A program made the translations under genes and the position numbers. From Choricystis sp. odSpoLacu1 (lineage: Eukaryota; Chlorophyta; Trebouxiophyceae): a DNA stretch of 64,000 nt. Positions 50,124 through 60,066 of the stretch are shown here, one piece after another (within the stretch, counting starts at the first letter, position 1; each line of letters begins with the position of its first letter). Below the pieces are notes generated by a model that was not told where the DNA came from, did no database searches, and was given only the letters and a program-made list of their open reading frames with translations. The stretch covers positions 930,001-994,000 of the forward strand of contig OY253651.1 of assembly GCA_958009055.1 (NCBI GenBank), written 5' to 3'.

Positions 50124-52464
50124 TCACCGCCCCCGCCGCAGCGCCCGCCGCCACTCGTCGGCCGCGTCCTCCAGCAACGCTGCCGCCTCGCCATGCCCCG
50201 CCCGCCTGGCCACGTCGGCCGCGGTGTCGCCCGCCGCGTCGACCGCGGCCGCTGCAGCACCACCGCCCGCCGCCAGCAGCGACCGCAGCGTGCCCGCGTC
50301 CCCGCGCCGCGCAGCCACGTGCAGCGCTGACTGGCCGTACCGGTTGAGGGCGGCCGCCAGGGCGGCCGCCCGGGCGGCGGGGCGGGCGGCGGCGAGCAGC
50401 GCGTCCACCGCGCAGCGGCGCGCGGCGAGCGAGGCGGCCATGAGGGGCGTCCACGCATCCCCGTACAGGGCGGGATCCGTCCAGTCAAAGGCCGCGCCCT
50501 CAAAGTGGGCCAGCAGGGCGGAGACACAGGCCGAGTGGCCGCGCAGGGCGGCGATGTAGAGGGGGGCTTCGCCCGCCGCGTTGCGCGTGGCGGCAGCGGT
50601 GGGGTCGAGGGGAGGGGTGGGTGACGGCGCTGCTGCGTGCAGCCCACCGCCACCCAGCACAGCAGTCAGCACGCCCACGTTGCCTGCTTCTGCCGCCACG
50701 AACACGGGGTTGGCGCCGCCCCGGTCGCGTGCCGTGCGCGGCGCGCCGAGGGAGAGCAGCGCACGCGCGCGCGGGGCGTCGCCGTCGGCGGCCGCCACGT
50801 GCAGCGGGGTGGACCGCGACGCGGAGGAGCAGGCTGCGGCGGCGGCCAGGACCAGGCTCAGGGGTGGGGGCGGGGCGCCGGGAGTGTCGGCGCCGGGGGC
50901 GGCGCGCGCGGTCGCGAGCGCGCGTGCGGCAGCAAGCGCGTCGGCTGTGCGTGTGAGGTCCCACACACGCACGTTGCCAGCAATGGCGGCCGCAGCAGCC
51001 GCGCCAGGCGGCCAGAACGTGACCTCCAGCACCGCCAGGCGGGGGGCGGCCCGCACCAAAGCGGCCAGCGCGGCGGCCGCGGCGCCTCCACCACCGCCGC
51101 CACCATCGCGCCGCTCCACGGCGGCACGCAGCACGGCCACTGTGTCCGCGCACAGCACGCCCCCCGCCCGGGCGCGGGGGGCGGAGCCAGAGGGGGGGGT
51201 GCCGACAACGACGCCTCCACCGGGGGACCCCACTTGCGCGACCGCCCCGCGCGCCGCGGCCAGGGCCGCGATGGCGGCGCCCACGTGGGCCGCCCCCAGG
51301 GAGGAGGGCGTGGCGTCGGCGTGGGGTGGGGAGGGGGGGGACGGCAGGCGGTCGCGGCGGCGCGGCGCGAGGATCGAAGGCGCGGCAAGCGTCGTGCCTC
51401 CGAGCGCCAGCGCCTCCAAAAATGGGGCCGCGGTGGCCAGGGCGGTCAGGCCGGAGAGCGGCAGCCGGGAGCAGTTGGTGAGGGCCAGCGCCCGCAGGGA
51501 GGCTGCCACAGGGAGAGGAGGGGGAGGCGGGGGAAGGAGATCCCCCGCGTCGCCCCACGCGAGCCCCGCGCCCGTGCCGCGCGGCGCGCGGGCGACGGCG
51601 TCACTCAGCGCGGTTTCAGTCCACTCAGCGACAGGCGTCTCTGGCCACGCGTCCAGGTCTAGGTGGGAGAGAGCGGCAGCCGCCAGGCGCGCACGCGGGC
51701 GCGACGCGGCATCAAGCGTGCACCGCAGTGCCCCCGCAGACAGTGAGAAGCAGCGGGACGCGTCCAGGCAGGCCAGGCGGGCCAGGCAGGGGGCGTCCGC
51801 CAGGGCGGCGTCCACGAGCTTGGAGCAGCCGGCGAGGGAGAGGGTGGCCAGGCAGGGGAAGGACGCCAGCGCGGCCGCGGTCGCGTCGTCGTCTGCGCGC
51901 GAGCCAGACAGGTCGACTGCAGTTGTGCCGCACCACACCGCACCAGCGGCGGTGATGCGGTCGATGAGGGTGGGGGGTGGTGGCGGTGGCGGCGGCGGGG
52001 CCGCGGTGGCCGCGGCGGCCGCTTTGGTTGCGCCGCGCGCCGGCGGCGGCGGTGGTGGCGCGGGCGTCACACCGCCTTTGGGCCCAAACGCCAGGGCCAG
52101 GGGGGCGTGGCGGGCGACGGAGGCCAGCCTCGAGGAGGCCAGGGCGGCGGACGCGACGTCTTTGGGGTCGGGGAGGTGGGAGAAGATTATGGCGAGGGTC
52201 TGAAGAAGGGGGGAGGAGACAGGGGCGTCGCGTCAGCAAGGGCTTGCGCGTTGTGCGCCCTCCTCCCCACTCCCCACCACCTCCCCATTCCCTCTCTCCT
52301 CGCACAAAGCTCAGACATACAAGTTCAGGGAGGTCGGTCAGCAGCACACGGTGTGGCTCCAGCGCGACGAATGGCTCCAGCGGCGATGCAGACCGTGGCG
52401 CACGCGGCGCGGCGCGCGGGAAAAATTCGGCCGCGTGCGGGTTCAAGGCGATAGTGGAGGCCAT
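50124..52464 (-). CDS. F-box protein with leucine-rich and ankyrin repeats
   Basis: Exon 1 (52464-52321) and exon 2 (52199-50124) encode 739 residues. Across the junction sits the F-box: HRVLLTDLPELTLAIIFSHL, with DPKDVASAALASSRLASVAR. Next is a Pro-rich spacer (APPPPPPPP), then LRR-type segments (LATLSLAGCSKLVDAAL, LARLACLDASRC, LRALALTNCSRLPLSGL), a Gly/Pro loop region, and 5-6 ankyrin repeats (STPLHVAAADGDAPRARALL, APLYIAALRGHSACVSALL, QSALHVAARRGDAGTLRSLL). An F-box with LRR and ankyrin suggests an SCF ubiquitin-ligase substrate receptor. Target unknown. The donor of intron 1 is GTATGT. Confidence 0.88.
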
Positions 52465-52746
52465 TGTGTGATGGATGGTAGGCAACGTGGGAGGGGGCAG
52501 AGAGAGCGAAAAGCGACGGAAAACAAAACAAGAGCCGCGGGCGCGGCGCCCCGGGCGGACACACCCCCGCACGCCTCCCTCCGGCAGCCACCCGCTGCAG
52601 AGGGGAGGGAGGTGGAGGAGTGTCGTCGTGGCGCGAGGAAGGTGTGAGAGAGAGGTTTGGAGGGAACAAATGAGGGGAAAAGGGTTTTTATGACTGGAAA
52701 ATTTTCGGCGGCACCCCGTTTTTACTCCGCGCAACCCTGGCCCCCA

Positions 52747-53439
52747 ATGGCTCTCCTCCTCGTCGCCCGACACGGAGCGCGCGCAGACGCCGACCCACAC
52801 TGGCGCCCAACAGCCGACCATGCAGCCTACAACCCTCCCCTGTCCACCACCGGCCGCGCCGACGCGGCCGCCCTGGCGGCCCTGGCGGCAGCTTCTCGTG
52901 TCACCCGCGTCGTGACGTCCCCCTTTGCCCGCTGCCTGGAGACGGCGGCGGTGGTGGTGAGTGAGCTGACACAACAAGGCGTGCTTGTCGACGCCTCCGT
53001 CGACTGCTCCCTGTGTGAGACACTGACCCGGGCGGCGGTCGGCGTCGGCCACGCGCGCGACCCAGTGTCCTGGCGCTGGCCGGGGGGCAGCGTGGCCGCT
53101 GCCGTGGTGGCGGCGGGCCTGCCGCGCGCCACCCCTGTGAGCGGAAAGTGGCCTTGCTACCCCGAGGATGCCGCCGTCGCGTCCGCCCGGTTCGCAGACT
53201 CGCTGGTGGGCGTGGCTGCGACCGCGGTGGCACACACTGACGGTGGTGGTGGCGCCACTCTCATCATCTCCCACGGCGACGCCGTCGCGCGCGCGATCAC
53301 GCTCGCCGTGCCCAGCGCTCTCGTAACCCACGTCTCCCCCGGCGGCGTGGCCGTGTTCCGGGTGGCGGGGGAGGACGGGTGGGAGTGGGTCGCGGAGCGG
53401 GGAGCGTGTGCCGGGTTGGAGGTCGCGTGGCGGGACTAG
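52747..53439 (+). CDS. Histidine phosphatase superfamily (phosphoglycerate-mutase-like/UBASH3-like) protein
   Basis: A single exon encodes 230 residues from ATG 52747. It begins LLLVARHGARAD (the RHG catalytic motif), then PLSTTGRADAAALAALA, VVTSPFARCLETAAVV, and the second catalytic histidine in TLIISHGDAVAR. These are the four-motif signature of the clade-1 branch: RHG, TxxGxxQA-like, SPxxRC, and xHG. A role as a small phosphatase acting on phosphoprotein or phosphometabolite is likely; the eukaryotic UBASH3/TFIIIC-tau55-like group also looks similar. No transit peptide is obvious. Start was chosen at the Met right before the RHG strand; an upstream in-frame Met would add ~30 non-conserved residues. 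Divergent from the F-box gene (282 bases). Confidence 0.85.
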   Translation: MALLLVARHGARADADPHWRPTADHAAYNPPLSTTGRADAAALAALAAASRVTRVVTSPFARCLETAAVVVSELTQQGVLVDASVDCSLCETLTRAAVGVGHARDPVSWRWPGGSVAAAVVAAGLPRATPVSGKWPCYPEDAAVASARFADSLVGVAATAVAHTDGGGGATLIISHGDAVARAITLAVPSALVTHVSPGGVAVFRVAGEDGWEWVAERGACAGLEVAWRD

Positions 53440-53599
53440 AGGAGAGGCGAACACACAGCACGCGAACAACAACACTGGGGCGGTCATGGCTGCTGCTTAT
53501 GTTGTTTTGGGTCCGAGTTTTTTCTGTTTTTGTGGGCACACAGAGAAAAAGAAAAAGAAAGGCGCGCGTTGTCTCCCCGAACCTTCTCTCCTCTCTCAT

Positions 53600-54216
53600 T
53601 CACCCGCTCTTGCCACCATCCCCAAACGAGGAGTCGTACGTCAGGCTGGACTCCAGCTTCTTGTTGTCGGCCAGCTTGCGGGCGGCTTTGACGAAGTCTT
53701 CTTGCGTGACGTAGTCGCGATCACCGCGAATCGCAAACAACCCCGCCTCTGTGCACACGTTCCGCAAGTCAGCCCCGTTGAACCCGTCCCCCAGCTTGAC
53801 GATGGCGTCGTAGTCGATGTCCCCCGTCTTGGCCATGCCGGCGGCGTGAATCTTCAGAATTTCAGAGCGCGCGGCTTCGTTGGGCAGCGGGATCTCGATC
53901 TTCCGGTCCAGCCGCCCCGGCCGCAGCAGGGCGGGGTCCAGCACGTCGGGCCGGTTGGTGGCCATGATCATCTTGACTTTGCCGACGACGTCGAAGCCGT
54001 CCAGCTGGGACAGCAGCTCCATGAGGGTGCGCTGAATCTCGCGGTCGGCGGAGGTGCCCTCCGAAAAGCGGCGCCCCCCGATCGCGTCGATCTCGTCCAT
54101 GAAGATGATGCAGGGCTGGTGGACTTTGGCGTAGGCGAACATCTCGCGAATGACGCGGGCGGACTCGCCTGGGAGGAGGGTGCAAAAGGGGTGTGGGGTT
54201 GGTGGGAGGTGCTTTG

Positions 54217-54310
<94 letters not shown>

Positions 54311-54321
54311 CACACACACAC

Positions 54322-54390
<69 letters not shown>

Positions 54391-55293
54391 AACTCACCAA
54401 TGTATTTGTCCACAATGGCGGACGACACAACCTTCAGAAAGTGGGCGTCCATGTTGGCCGCGACCGCGCGCGCGCGAGCAGCGTCTTGCCCGTGCCCGGG
54501 GGACCGTACAGCAGCACGCCCTTGGGCGGGTTGATGCCCACTCTCTGGAAGAGCTCCGGGTTGAGCAGGGGCAGCTCGATGGACTCGCGCAGCTCGCGGA
54601 ACTGGGCAAGGGTGGGTGCGGGGTCGCGGCGTGAGAGACAGGAACACCGAAGGAGACCACCCGCCCCGCCCCGCCTGGCCCCCCCCTCCCGTCCCTCACC
54701 TGGTCCCCGAGACCCCCAATGGACGAGTAGTCCACGTCCCCTGGATCCTCGGACGCCATCGCGTGCACCGCGGGGTCGACCTCGCGCGCGAGCGACCGCA
54801 TGATCGTCAGCGTCGTCATGTCCAGGGTGACGCGCGTGCCGGGCGTCAGGGACGCGCGGTCCAGCTTGGTGCGCACGCCGACGACGTAGCGCGGACCGGA
54901 GGAGGCTTTGACGATGACTGGAGGGGGGGGGGGGGGGGGGCGTGGGTGGAGGTGTCCCCCGATGCGCGCATCGCGTTCCTCCTCCTCTCGCCTCCTCCTT
55001 CCCTCCCCTCCCGCCTCCTCCCTCCCTCTCCTCTCCCATCCACACTCACAGCGCTCCTCGTCCAGCTGGCGCAGCACTTCCCCCACAATCTGGCCCACCG
55101 ACTGCAGGGCTTTGAGGTCGTCCTCCGTCTTGTCGTGCGCGGCGCGCAGTGTCCGAATCGTGTCGCGCAGGCCGCGCGCCCGGGCGTCCGCCTCCGCGTG
55201 CTGGCGCATGACGCGGCGCCACTCGGTGAGGGCGCCGGCCTTGGGGTCGGGCTCGGGGGGCGGGGCCGCGGGGGCGACGTCGGCGGAGGCCAT
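53600..55293 (-). CDS. RPT4: 26S proteasome regulatory ATPase RPT4 (PSMC6), with frame break
   Basis: Exons: 55293-55050, 54917-54700, 54601-54398 and 54168-53600; 410 residues if the break is bridged. Motifs: coiled coil [22 protein letters not shown]-fold strand [14 protein letters not shown], Walker [14 protein letters not shown], pore and Walker [21 protein letters not shown], arginine finger [20 protein letters not shown], and a C-terminal sensor [14 protein letters not shown]. These are RPT4 wordings, though the C-terminus ends GDGGKSG instead of the usual KLDYKPV-like tail. In exon 3 the run CGCGCGCGCGCG (54465-54476) carries two bases too many for the frame: removal gives [18 protein letters not shown]. 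Intron 3 holds a 170-bp CA/TG microsatellite. Confidence 0.93.
54219..54389 (+). repeat. (CA)n microsatellite in RPT4 intron 3
   Basis: About 85 CA units with two CG interruptions (near 54303 and 54325). On the RPT4 coding strand it is a (TG)n array beginning 8 bases after the splice donor. Confidence 0.98.
54465..54476 (+). repeat. (CG)6 tract with frame break in RPT4
   Basis: Six CG units adjoin the Walker A coding sequence. One CG fewer would restore a continuous frame into the conserved [14 protein letters not shown] segment. Confidence 0.85.
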
Positions 55294-55632
55294 TGTGTGG
55301 GAAGGAGGGTGTTTTTCAGGGGGGTGGCCCAGCAGAGCGCCCAGTCACCACACGCGCCGCTGGGGTGAGGCAGCGTGTGTGTGTGCGTGTGTGTTGTGTG
55401 TGTGTGCGTGTGTGTTGTGCGTGTGTGCGTGTGTGTTGTGCGTGTGTGTTGTGTGCGTGTGTGTTGTGTGCGTGTGTTGTGTGCGTCCAGCGGGCGCGTC
55501 CTCGCTGTGAGAAAAAACAAACACGCGTTGTGAGAGCATCGTTCGCCACTCTCGACCGAAATTCACAGAAAACAGGGGGCCAGCGTCGACCCCAAATCAG
55601 CGGCCACACCACACGCACACACACAAACACTC
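55294..55632. promoter_or_regulatory. Divergent promoter region, RPT4 / GDSL esterase, with GT-rich minisatellite
   Basis: The 339 bases between divergent starts include a GT/GC-rich minisatellite at about 55373-55487 composed of irregular TGTGTGTGCG and TGTGTTGTGTGCG units. Both promoters must be here. No other gene is seen. Confidence 0.6.
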
Positions 55633-56496
55633 ATGCTCACCCACGGCGCCCGCCCCCGCGTGCTGCTGTTTGGCGACTCGATCACGCAGCAGTCGTTCGC
55701 ACGCGGCGGGTGGGGTGCGCGGTTGGCGGACGCGTACGCGCGCAAGGCAAGAGAGTGTGATTGGGAGGGAATCATGATCACGCTTGTTTTTGTGTATTGG
55801 ATCGGGGTGAAGCGGGGTGGCTTGGGTGCATTTTTTTTCATCGATCGTGATTTTTTTTCCCTCCTCCCCACCACACACACACACACACGCCAGGCCGACA
55901 TCATCAACCGCGGCTACTCCGGCTACAACACGGAGTGGGCGCTGTCCATCGCGCCCGAGGTGCTGCCTCCGGCGGCAGCGTCCGCACCACCGCTCGCCGC
56001 GGTTGTGTTGTTTTTCGGCGCCAACGACGCCGCGCTGGCCGACGGCCGCGCGGCGCGGCAGCACGTGCCCCTGCCCCGCTTCCGGGCCAACGTGGTCGCC
56101 TTGGTGGGGGCCGCCCGGGCCGCGGGCGCACAGTCTGTCATCGTGGTGACGCCGCCGCCTGTGGATGAGGAGGGGAGGGCGCGCCACGCGGCTGCGATGT
56201 TTAACGAGCACGGCCCCCCCGAGCGCACGCTGGCATCCGCCACCGAGTATGCGGCGGCAGCGTCAGAGGCTGCGTCTGACGCCGGGGCGGACGCGGTTGT
56301 CGACCTGTGCACGGCGCTGCTGCGGGAAGGGGACTGGACAAGGTTTCTGAGCGATGGCTTGCATCTCACCAGCGAAGAGGGCAACGCGGCCGTCGCGGCC
56401 CACGTGCAGGCCGCCCTGGTGGACGTGGGGCTGGACCCCGATAACATGGCGCTCGACTTTCCGACGTGGAACGAGTTTGAGCAGTCCAAAAGTTGA
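55633..56496 (+). CDS. IAH1: SGNH/GDSL esterase, IAH1-like (isoamyl acetate-hydrolysing type)
   Basis: Exon 1 (55633-55746) and exon 2 (55894-56496) encode 238 residues. Block I LLFGDSITQQSF contains the nucleophile Ser. After the junction come DIINRGYSGYNTEWAL (Gly block), FFGANDAAL (Asn block) and the Asp-His block LSDGLHLTSEEGN. Order and spacing match the plant/yeast IAH1 group. The donor is AAG|GCAAGAG, a GC-AG intron; no GT donor in the stretch gives the right frame. The intron is 147 bp with no in-frame stop, so a retained form is also translatable. The enzyme is probably cytosolic; its substrate is a small ester. Confidence 0.9.
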   Translation: MLTHGARPRVLLFGDSITQQSFARGGWGARLADAYARKARECDWEGIMITLVFVYWIGVKRGGLGAFFFIDRDFFSLLPTTHTHTRQADIINRGYSGYNTEWALSIAPEVLPPAAASAPPLAAVVLFFGANDAALADGRAARQHVPLPRFRANVVALVGAARAAGAQSVIVVTPPPVDEEGRARHAAAMFNEHGPPERTLASATEYAAAASEAASDAGADAVVDLCTALLREGDWTRFLSDGLHLTSEEGNAAVAAHVQAALVDVGLDPDNMALDFPTWNEFEQSKS

Positions 56497-56613
56497 TTTG
56501 TTTTCTTTTGCTTCTTCTTTTTTTGTTTCTGTTACACACGCGGCTGCTCAACTTTCTCATTCTCTCTCGCTCTCTCTCTCTCAACCTGTTGTTCTTTGTT
56601 CTTCTTCTCTCAC

Positions 56614-58095
56614 TCACGCCGCGGCCGCCGGCTGCACGGGCGCCAGCGACCGGTCGTCCGCGACCGCCACTGTGAGCAGCTTGCCAGCACGCACCGTCGT
56701 CGGCCCCCGCGCCCTCAACCCCGGCAGGTAGGCTTCGTAGGCCGGCATGTAGCGATCGCAAAAGTCGGCCACCTGAGGAGGGGAGGAGGTGTGTGGGGGG
56801 GTGCTGCGTCTCGACACGCCTCTCCCACCCACTCTCCCGCACCACCCACCCACCCAACCCCACTCTCTCCTTCTCACCTGCTCATCCGTCATCCCCCCCC
56901 TCCCACTCTCCCGCATCACCACCTCCGCTTGGAGGCGCCACGCGTACACGCAGGCGGGGGAGGGGGCGTCGACGACGAGCCACGCGCCGACACGCGCGTC
57001 CAACGCGGCCTCGTAGCCTTTGAGCGCGGCGTTGACGGCGGGCAGGTCGGGGTCGATGGCCGCGGCGGCGGAGGGGCCGAGCGGGGAGAAGCCCAGCATC
57101 CAGCCTTCGAGGAGGACAACGTCAAGGGGGCCTTGCAGCCACCGCCATTGGTCCTCGGGCGCGCGGTCGCCCAGCCCGCCAAAGGCCGCCTTGTCGTACA
57201 CGGGCACGGGGACGGGGCGCGTGGTGGCTGTCGCCGTCGTCAGAGCGTCGAGGGTGGTCGCTGCGAGCGTCAGGTCATGGGTGCCCGCGTTGCCCCTCAA
57301 CTCCAACAACCTGTTCCCCGCCGCCTGTTCCGCAATCGCCGCCTGCTCCGCTCGCGTCACGTAGAAATCGTCCAGCGACACGGAGGCGGCGGCCAGGCCG
57401 GCGGCGCCGGCCAGGCGTTCAAGTTCGGTGACCAACGTCGTTTTGCCACAACCCTGGGGGGCCGAAATGCCGATGACCAGCGCGCCTTTGCCCCCACCCT
57501 TTTTGTGGGCCGCCACCTGGACCTGCACCCACCCAAACACGGGCAGGTAGTAGCGGTACACGCGGTCGCGCTGGGCTTGCGTCATCTGGGCGAAGGGAGG
57601 CAGGGAGAGTGACGCGGCCAGCAGAGTCCCCAGGCGCGCCCACTCGGAGACGGAGGCGGCGACGTCGGCCCGGGTGAGGCCGGTGGAGGGGAGGAGGGGG
57701 GAGGAGCAGATGCAGTCTGGTGTGTGTGTGGAGAGGATGTGTCGGGGTGAGAGGGCCGGTTTCGTCGTTGGAGTGTTTCGCGGCAAATCGGGGTGAACCT
57801 CTGTCCGTCACCTCCCCGTTTTGATCCGCCCCACTCTCCTCACTCACTCACCAACGAGTTCTTCATACCCCCCTCCCTTGACACTGACGTCGGGCGACGC
57901 GGCCGCCGAGTTGGAGGCGGAGACGGGGGCCGACCGCGACGCGCGGTGCGCGGTTGGTGGCGGGCGGCCGCTACGCGTGCGGGAGCGAGGACGCGGAGGC
58001 GCACGCAGGTGCACGGTGCGGCGCAGCGTGTCTGCCAGGCGGGAGACGGCTGCTCCCGCGTTGGCGGGAGAGGGAGGGCGGGGTGGGGCCGACAT
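56614..58095 (-). CDS. GLYK: Chloroplast D-glycerate 3-kinase (GLYK)
   Basis: Exons 58095-57852, 57716-56878 and 56772-56614 encode 413 residues. The N-terminal ~60 residues (AAVSRLADTLRRTVHLRA...) form an Arg/Ser/Pro plastid leader. The kinase core shows IGISAPQGCGKTTLVTEL (P-loop), SVSLDDFYVTRAEQ, RGNAGTHDLTL, VPVYDKAAFGGLGDRA and LLEGWMLGF. These are the signature motifs of plant-type GLYK, which phosphorylates D-glycerate to 3-phosphoglycerate, the last step of photorespiration. The C-terminal exon starts VADFCDRYMPAYEAYLPGL. Spliced phases agree. Convergent with the GDSL gene (117 bases apart). Confidence 0.95.
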
Positions 58096-58212
58096 CGTTT
58101 TTTCGTCGACAGTGCTCGCTCCTCTTTTTTCCGGCACACAGCTTCGACACAGTTTTTGCACGCCCAGCACACCCGACACGCCTGGCGGGGGACCCGCCTT
58201 CTCTGCCCCCCA

Positions 58213-59227
58213 ATGTCGACCCCCACCAAGCGCGTCAGATTCGGCGACGCGACCGTCGTGTCGATCGACGAGGACGCCCCTTCGCCCGCCCCCCTCCCCC
58301 CCCCCCGCGGTCGCGGCCGCCCTGCGCGCCGCCGCCCGGTCAGCTGGATCGGATGGCGATTATGTGGATGGTGCCGCGGGCCTGGCGGCGGCGGAGGAGG
58401 CGCCCCCATCCCCCGACGCGGCCGCGTTTCACGGGTTCCCACTCGAACCCTTCTCCATGCGGGCGGAACGCGAGGCGGCTGGAGGGAGGCGGCCGCGCGA
58501 GCATGATGCTTGGGTGGCGGGCTTGCCGGGTGGAGGGGAGGAGGATGACGCTGAGTCATCGTCTGGCGACGACGACGACGACGACGGCGCGCCCGGCCCA
58601 CCGCGCGACCCCGTCTCCACCGACCACCGCAACGCGCTGCGCCTGCGCCTGGCCCGCCTGCTGAAGCCGCACGAGTCGCCCGTGGCTGCGCTACGGCGGC
58701 TGGCGGCGCCCACGCCGCCTGGATCAAGGTTGCCCAGGCTGACGGTGCCTCCTGGGGTGAGGGCCGAGTTTGACGAAATTTCGGCTCTCGCCGATCAACT
58801 CATGGCAGCCGGCGACGTCGGCTGCCACACGTCGTCCAAGGAGAGGCTGGTGGCAGCCACAGGCGCCCGCGCTGACGCGGGCGCGCGGGACGGCGATGAC
58901 GATGGCGGCAGCGTGGTGGCCGCACTGGAAGCTGCGGCCGCGGCGGTCGCGGCGGCGACTGCAGGAGCGCCACAGGCAGCCCCAGTGCCGCAGCATGACG
59001 TGCCACCCGACCTCGCAGCCGCAGGCTATCGCCCCGCCCACCCGTCTGACGGTGACGAAGCCGGCGCGCCCCCGGGGCTGCTCTATTCGTCGTCGCGCGG
59101 GCTGTGGGTGGATCCCTCCCACCCGGGCGTCGTGCGGTGTGCGGCGACGGGGAGGTGGAAGCGAGCCCGCGCGATAACGGACGACGGTGGAGGCAGTGGT
59201 ACACCGCTGCCGCCACCGGGAGAGTAG
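58213..59227 (+). CDS. LIN1: CD2BP2/LIN1-like U5 snRNP protein, with frame break at poly-C
   Basis: N-terminus MSTPTKRVRFGDATVVSIDE lies in one frame, and the remainder (FHGFPLEPFSMRAE, HDAWVAGLPG, LLKPHESPVAALRRL, FDEISALADQLMAAGDVGC, SSSRGLWVDPSHP, CAATGRWKR) lies in a frame shifted by one base. The change occurs in an 11-C tract (58296-58306); ten or thirteen C would give one frame of ~337 residues. The SPVAALRRL and ISALADQLMAAGDVG blocks match CD2BP2/LIN1, a U5 snRNP-associated splicing factor. Human CD2BP2 ends in a GYF domain; here the C-terminus is a short OCRE-like GLLYSSSRGLWVDPSHPGVV segment as in plant relatives. The start shares 117 bases with the divergent glycerate kinase promoter. 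Confidence 0.8.
58296..58306 (+). repeat. Poly-C tract with frame break in CD2BP2-like gene
   Basis: Eleven consecutive C residues; one fewer would keep the conserved N-terminus and the rest in one frame. Confidence 0.85.
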
Positions 59228-59332
59228 CAGGAGAGAGGGAGTGTGTGTCTGTAAAAGTGGAATGGATTTTTAACAACGGCAAAGCACCACCACCAAAACC
59301 GCCCCACACACTCCACCCTCCCTTCCCTTCTC

Positions 59333-59917
59333 TCACACGCCAAACGAGCTGCCGCATCCGCACGTGGACGCGGCGTTGGGGTTTTTGAACCCAAACCCGC
59401 CACCGATCAACGCGTCTGAGTAGTCGAGCTGCAGCCCGAACAGATAGAGCAACGACTTTTGGTCGCACACGAGCCTGAAGGCGGGGCCGCCGGCCGGGTC
59501 GGGCGCGTCCAGGACGGCGTCGTCGGGCTTGATGGCTGACGCGTCCTCAAAGTCCATGGTGTAGCTGGGAGGGTGGAGGGGAGGGTTGGTGGTTTGGGAT
59601 GTCGAAAAGGGATGGCGGCGTGTGGCCGGCACCCTTCCGCCACACGCTCTCTGCACCCCGCCCCACTTCACTCACCTCATCCCATTGCAGCCTCCAGACT
59701 TCACGCCCACGCGCAGCACCAGCTGGGAGGCGCCGTCCCCCCGCTTGGCGGCCAGGGCGCGGCACTGGGCCAGGGCGCTTGGCGTGAGGGTGATTGCAGG
59801 CGCAGGGGGCGAGGGGCGGGCGGGAGCGGTGGCACGGACGCGAGCGACGCGCCGCGGTGCCGCGAGCGGGGGCGCGGGGGCGCGGAGGCGGGGAGGGAGG
59901 CGAGCAGGAAACAGCAT
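59333..59917 (-). CDS. ISCA: Plastid-type IscA/SufA iron-sulfur scaffold protein
   Basis: Exon 1 (59917-59676) and exon 2 (59564-59333) encode 157 residues. The first ~45 residues ([21 protein letters not shown]) are an Arg/Pro/Ala organellar leader. The HesB/IscA core follows: [38 protein letters not shown] and [20 protein letters not shown], ending in CGCGSSFGV. The three conserved Cys (one in GGCNGM and the CxC pair) are intact. The protein carries and delivers [2Fe-2S]/[4Fe-4S] clusters. A plastid location is favoured by the leader; mitochondrial ISCA remains possible. Confidence 0.92.
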
Positions 59918-59990
59918 CGCGTCGAAAAGTTGTGCGAAGAGCCCTCAGTTTCTTCCACACACACACAAAAGTTTCCGCGGGGCAGCCGCC

Positions 59991-59991
<1 letters not shown>

Positions 59992-60042
<51 letters not shown>
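59992..60042 (+). repeat. (GT)n microsatellite
   Basis: About 25 GT units lie in the 149-bp divergent region between IscA and the PP4R1-like gene starts. Confidence 0.95.
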
Positions 60043-60043
<1 letters not shown>

Positions 60044-60066
60044 TGTGCACCCCAACGCAAGCTGCC

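Noticed and set aside
53968..54803. Frames of repeating Cys-Val or His-Thr
   Set aside because: They translate the (CA)n microsatellite within the RPT4 intron.
52747..55293. Functional cluster of proteasome and ubiquitin genes
   Set aside because: F-box, RPT4 and PSMD9 are separated by unrelated genes; no evidence for co-regulation.
55373..55487. CRISPR-like repeated units
   Set aside because: Irregular GT/GC minisatellite without unique spacers, in a eukaryotic promoter.
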